A stretch of DNA of 64,000 nucleotides from the NCBI RefSeq assembly GCF_007954365.1, contig NZ_VOLO01000001.1, positions 806,001-870,000 on the forward strand, given 5' to 3'. Every line of letters starts with the position of its first letter. Position 1 is the stretch's first letter. The position numbers and the translations under genes were made by a program. Below the pieces are notes generated by a model, which had not been told where the DNA came from, made no database searches, and saw only the letters and a list, made by a program, of their open reading frames with translations. The stretch comes from Frigoribacterium sp. ACAM 257. Its GTDB lineage: Bacteria > Actinomycetota > Actinomycetes > Actinomycetales > Microbacteriaceae. Shown one piece after another: positions 62,278-64,000 of this stretch.

Positions 62278-64000
62278 ATGCCCCGAGCCGCGACGGCGCT
62301 GTCGGACCTGGCGCGGCTCGGGTTCGCCGAGCTCGGCACCGCGCGCGAGCGACTGGACCGCCTCGTCGAGGCGACCCCGTCGCTCGCGTCGGCCGTCGCC
62401 TCCTTCGCCCGCAGCCCCGATCCCGACCAGGCGCTGCTGCACCTCGAGCGCTTGCTCGAGCGGTCGCCCGCCGGGGTCGCCGCCTTGCTCGAGGCCGGTG
62501 CGGGGGAGCGCCTGCTGCGCCTCCTCGGATCGTCGTCGGGCCTCGCCGAGTTCCTCCTGCGTCGTCCGGCCGAGCTCGAGCTCCTGACCCAGCCCGCGCC
62601 CGTCCCGTGCACGCTCGACGAGTACGTCCGCGACCTGACGTCACGGGTGTCCGGCCTCGTCGACGAGGAGGCGCGGGTCGCGCTCCGCGTCGGCTACCGA
62701 CGTCACCTCGTGCGGATCGCGAGCTGGGACCTCGACCGGACCGACCCGGTCGAGGCGCTGCCCGTCGTCGCCGCGGGCCTCGCCGACCTGGCGGGTGCTG
62801 CGCTGCACGCGGCCCTCGACGTGGCCAGGCGCGAGGTGCCCTTCCCTGCCGACGACGTGGCCAGGACCCGTCTCGCCGTGATCGGCATGGGCAAGGCCGG
62901 GGCCCGCGAGCTCAACTACCTGAGCGACGTCGACGTCGTCTGGGTGGCCGAGGGCGCCGACGAGCTCGAGAACGGGCGGGCCGTCGAGATCGGCACCCGG
63001 CTGGCGATGCACACCGTGCGCGCGATCACCGATCTCGCCCTCGAGCCCGAGCTGTGGGAAGTCGACTCGAACCTGAGGCCGGAGGGCAAGGACGGCGCCC
63101 TCGTCCGCACGCTCGAGTCGCACGTCGCCTACTACGAGCGCTGGGCGAGGGGGTGGGAGTTCCAGGCGCTGCTGAAGGCACGTCCCCTCGCGGGGGACGC
63201 AGACCTCGGCGCCCGGTACGCCGAGCGCATCGCGCCGTTCGTCTGGTCGGCGGCGCAGCGAGAGGCCTTCGTCGAGTCGGTGCAGGCCATGCGCGAGCGC
63301 GTCACCGACCTGCTGCCCGCCGACGAGGTCGACCGTCAGCTGAAGCTCGGCCCCGGCGGCCTCCGCGACGTCGAGTTCACGATCCAGCTGCTGCAGCTGG
63401 TCCACGGCCAGGCCGACGACGGCGTGCGGCAGCGGTCGACGCTGGAGGCGCTGGCCGCGCTGGCGAGGCGCGGCTACGTGGGCCGTGCGGAGGCGGCCGA
63501 GTTCGATCGCGACTACCGCGTGCTCCGCGTGCTCGAGCACCGCGTCCAGCTCACCGACCTGCGTCGGACGCACCTCATGCCCACCGACGAGAACGCTCTC
63601 CGGGTCCTGGCCCGTGCCTCCGGGCTCGGCTCGTCGGGCACCGGTCTCGTCGAGACCTGGCACGAGGTCAAGCGGCGTGTCCGCACCCTGCACGAGCGGC
63701 TCTTCTACCGGCCTCTGCTCTCGGCGGTCGCGGCCCGCCCGGAGGAGGACCTGGCACTCAGCACCGACCAGGCGGCCGCCCGGCTGGCCGCCATCGGCTT
63801 CTCGGACCCCCGCGGCGCCCTGGGGCACATCGCGGCCCTGACCGGGGGAGTCTCCCGGCGGGCGAGCATCCAGCGTCACCTCCTGCCCGCGATGCTCCAG
63901 TGGTTCGCCGACGGCACCGACCCCGACCTCGGGCTGCTCGCCTTCCGTCGGCTGAGCGACGGGCTGGGCGAGTCGTACTGGTTCCTCCGGATGCTGCGGG
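62278..64000 (+). CDS. glnE: Bifunctional glutamine-synthetase adenylyltransferase/deadenylylase, N-terminal part (3' end outside window)
   Basis: First 574 residues of GlnE, open to the last base. The N-terminal deadenylylase nucleotidyltransferase domain is clear: VIGMGKAGARELNYLSDVDV with the Gly-x-Gly-Lys and the Asp-Val-Asp metal pair (about 203-222), VDSNLRPEGKDGALVRTLES, WEFQALLKARPLAGD, and LGPGGLRDVEFTIQLLQLVH. The linker helices follow, and the C-terminal adenylylase domain should lie beyond the window. It adenylylates and restores GlnA1, encoded elsewhere. Translated 14 bp after glnA2, probably as one operon. Confidence 0.95.
   Translation, partial: MPRAATALSDLARLGFAELGTARERLDRLVEATPSLASAVASFARSPDPDQALLHLERLLERSPAGVAALLEAGAGERLLRLLGSSSGLAEFLLRRPAELELLTQPAPVPCTLDEYVRDLTSRVSGLVDEEARVALRVGYRRHLVRIASWDLDRTDPVEALPVVAAGLADLAGAALHAALDVARREVPFPADDVARTRLAVIGMGKAGARELNYLSDVDVVWVAEGADELENGRAVEIGTRLAMHTVRAITDLALEPELWEVDSNLRPEGKDGALVRTLESHVAYYERWARGWEFQALLKARPLAGDADLGARYAERIAPFVWSAAQREAFVESVQAMRERVTDLLPADEVDRQLKLGPGGLRDVEFTIQLLQLVHGQADDGVRQRSTLEALAALARRGYVGRAEAAEFDRDYRVLRVLEHRVQLTDLRRTHLMPTDENALRVLARASGLGSSGTGLVETWHEVKRRVRTLHERLFYRPLLSAVAARPEEDLALSTDQAAARLAAIGFSDPRGALGHIAALTGGVSRRASIQRHLLPAMLQWFADGTDPDLGLLAFRRLSDGLGESYWFLRMLR

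Overview
The window is a continuous 64 kb piece of a high-GC actinobacterial chromosome, most likely from Microbacteriaceae (a Frigoribacterium- or Curtobacterium-like genome). The assignment is inferred from several things: the strongly GC-biased codons; the fabD-fabH-acpP-fabF cluster under a PucR/FasR-type regulator with aceE next to it; DUF3145; the polyphosphate glucokinase and methionine aminopeptidase pair; the GlnA2-GlnE pair; and many starts that look leaderless (a TANNNT hexamer about 6-7 nt before the start codon). There is no prophage, insertion sequence, CRISPR array or plasmid feature. The window opens inside recO and ends inside glnE.

Layout. 1-13.2 kb is mainly housekeeping: recO, cis-prenyltransferase, a lipoprotein, a LysR regulator divergent from a class V aminotransferase, glyS, an intergenic region with two palindromic repeat elements beside an AbiEi/DUF559-type gene, a DsbA-like oxidoreductase, ybaK, dusB, dgt and dnaG. 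13.4-20.9 kb is an oligopeptide-type ABC transporter operon (binding protein, two permeases, a fused two-domain ATPase, a third diverged ATPase) ending in a 2-hydroxyacid dehydrogenase. 21-29.8 kb has tRNA-Asn, def, a multispanning transporter, a GT4 glycosyltransferase, tRNA-Met, an LLM flavin monooxygenase with its FMN reductase, DUF1684, a family A polymerase and DUF3145. 29.9-37.6 kb, on the minus strand, is the fatty-acid synthase II cluster with its regulator and aceE. 37.8-41.7 kb has an AhpE-like peroxiredoxin, tRNA-Val, a MmyB-type regulator and two divergent aldo/keto reductases.

41.7-45.1 kb is the most unusual part. A TasA/camelysin-like secreted protein is followed by an ER-type (SipW-like) signal peptidase that carries, on the same polypeptide, a substrate-like export segment and a LamG domain. 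Nearby are a GlsB/YeaQ membrane protein and a divergent LuxR-type regulator with tandem palindromes between them. 45.2-48.2 kb encodes a MetNIQ methionine importer whose binding protein is anchored by a transmembrane helix rather than a lipobox. 48.3-55.3 kb has a NERD-domain membrane protein, a GH13 enzyme, cardiolipin synthase, and a TetR/MFS drug-efflux pair with a clear operator. 55.4-64 kb has a proline-rich membrane protein, Nif3-like protein, a coiled-coil protein with a decayed zinc ribbon, RNase P RNA, ppgK, map, a SPOR-like peptide gene, glnA2 and glnE.

Most operons run with the 4-bp ATGA/GTGA overlaps usual for this group. The strongest candidates for something undescribed are the SipW-LamG fusion with its neighbours and the paired 87-bp palindromic elements next to the AbiEi/DUF559-type gene.
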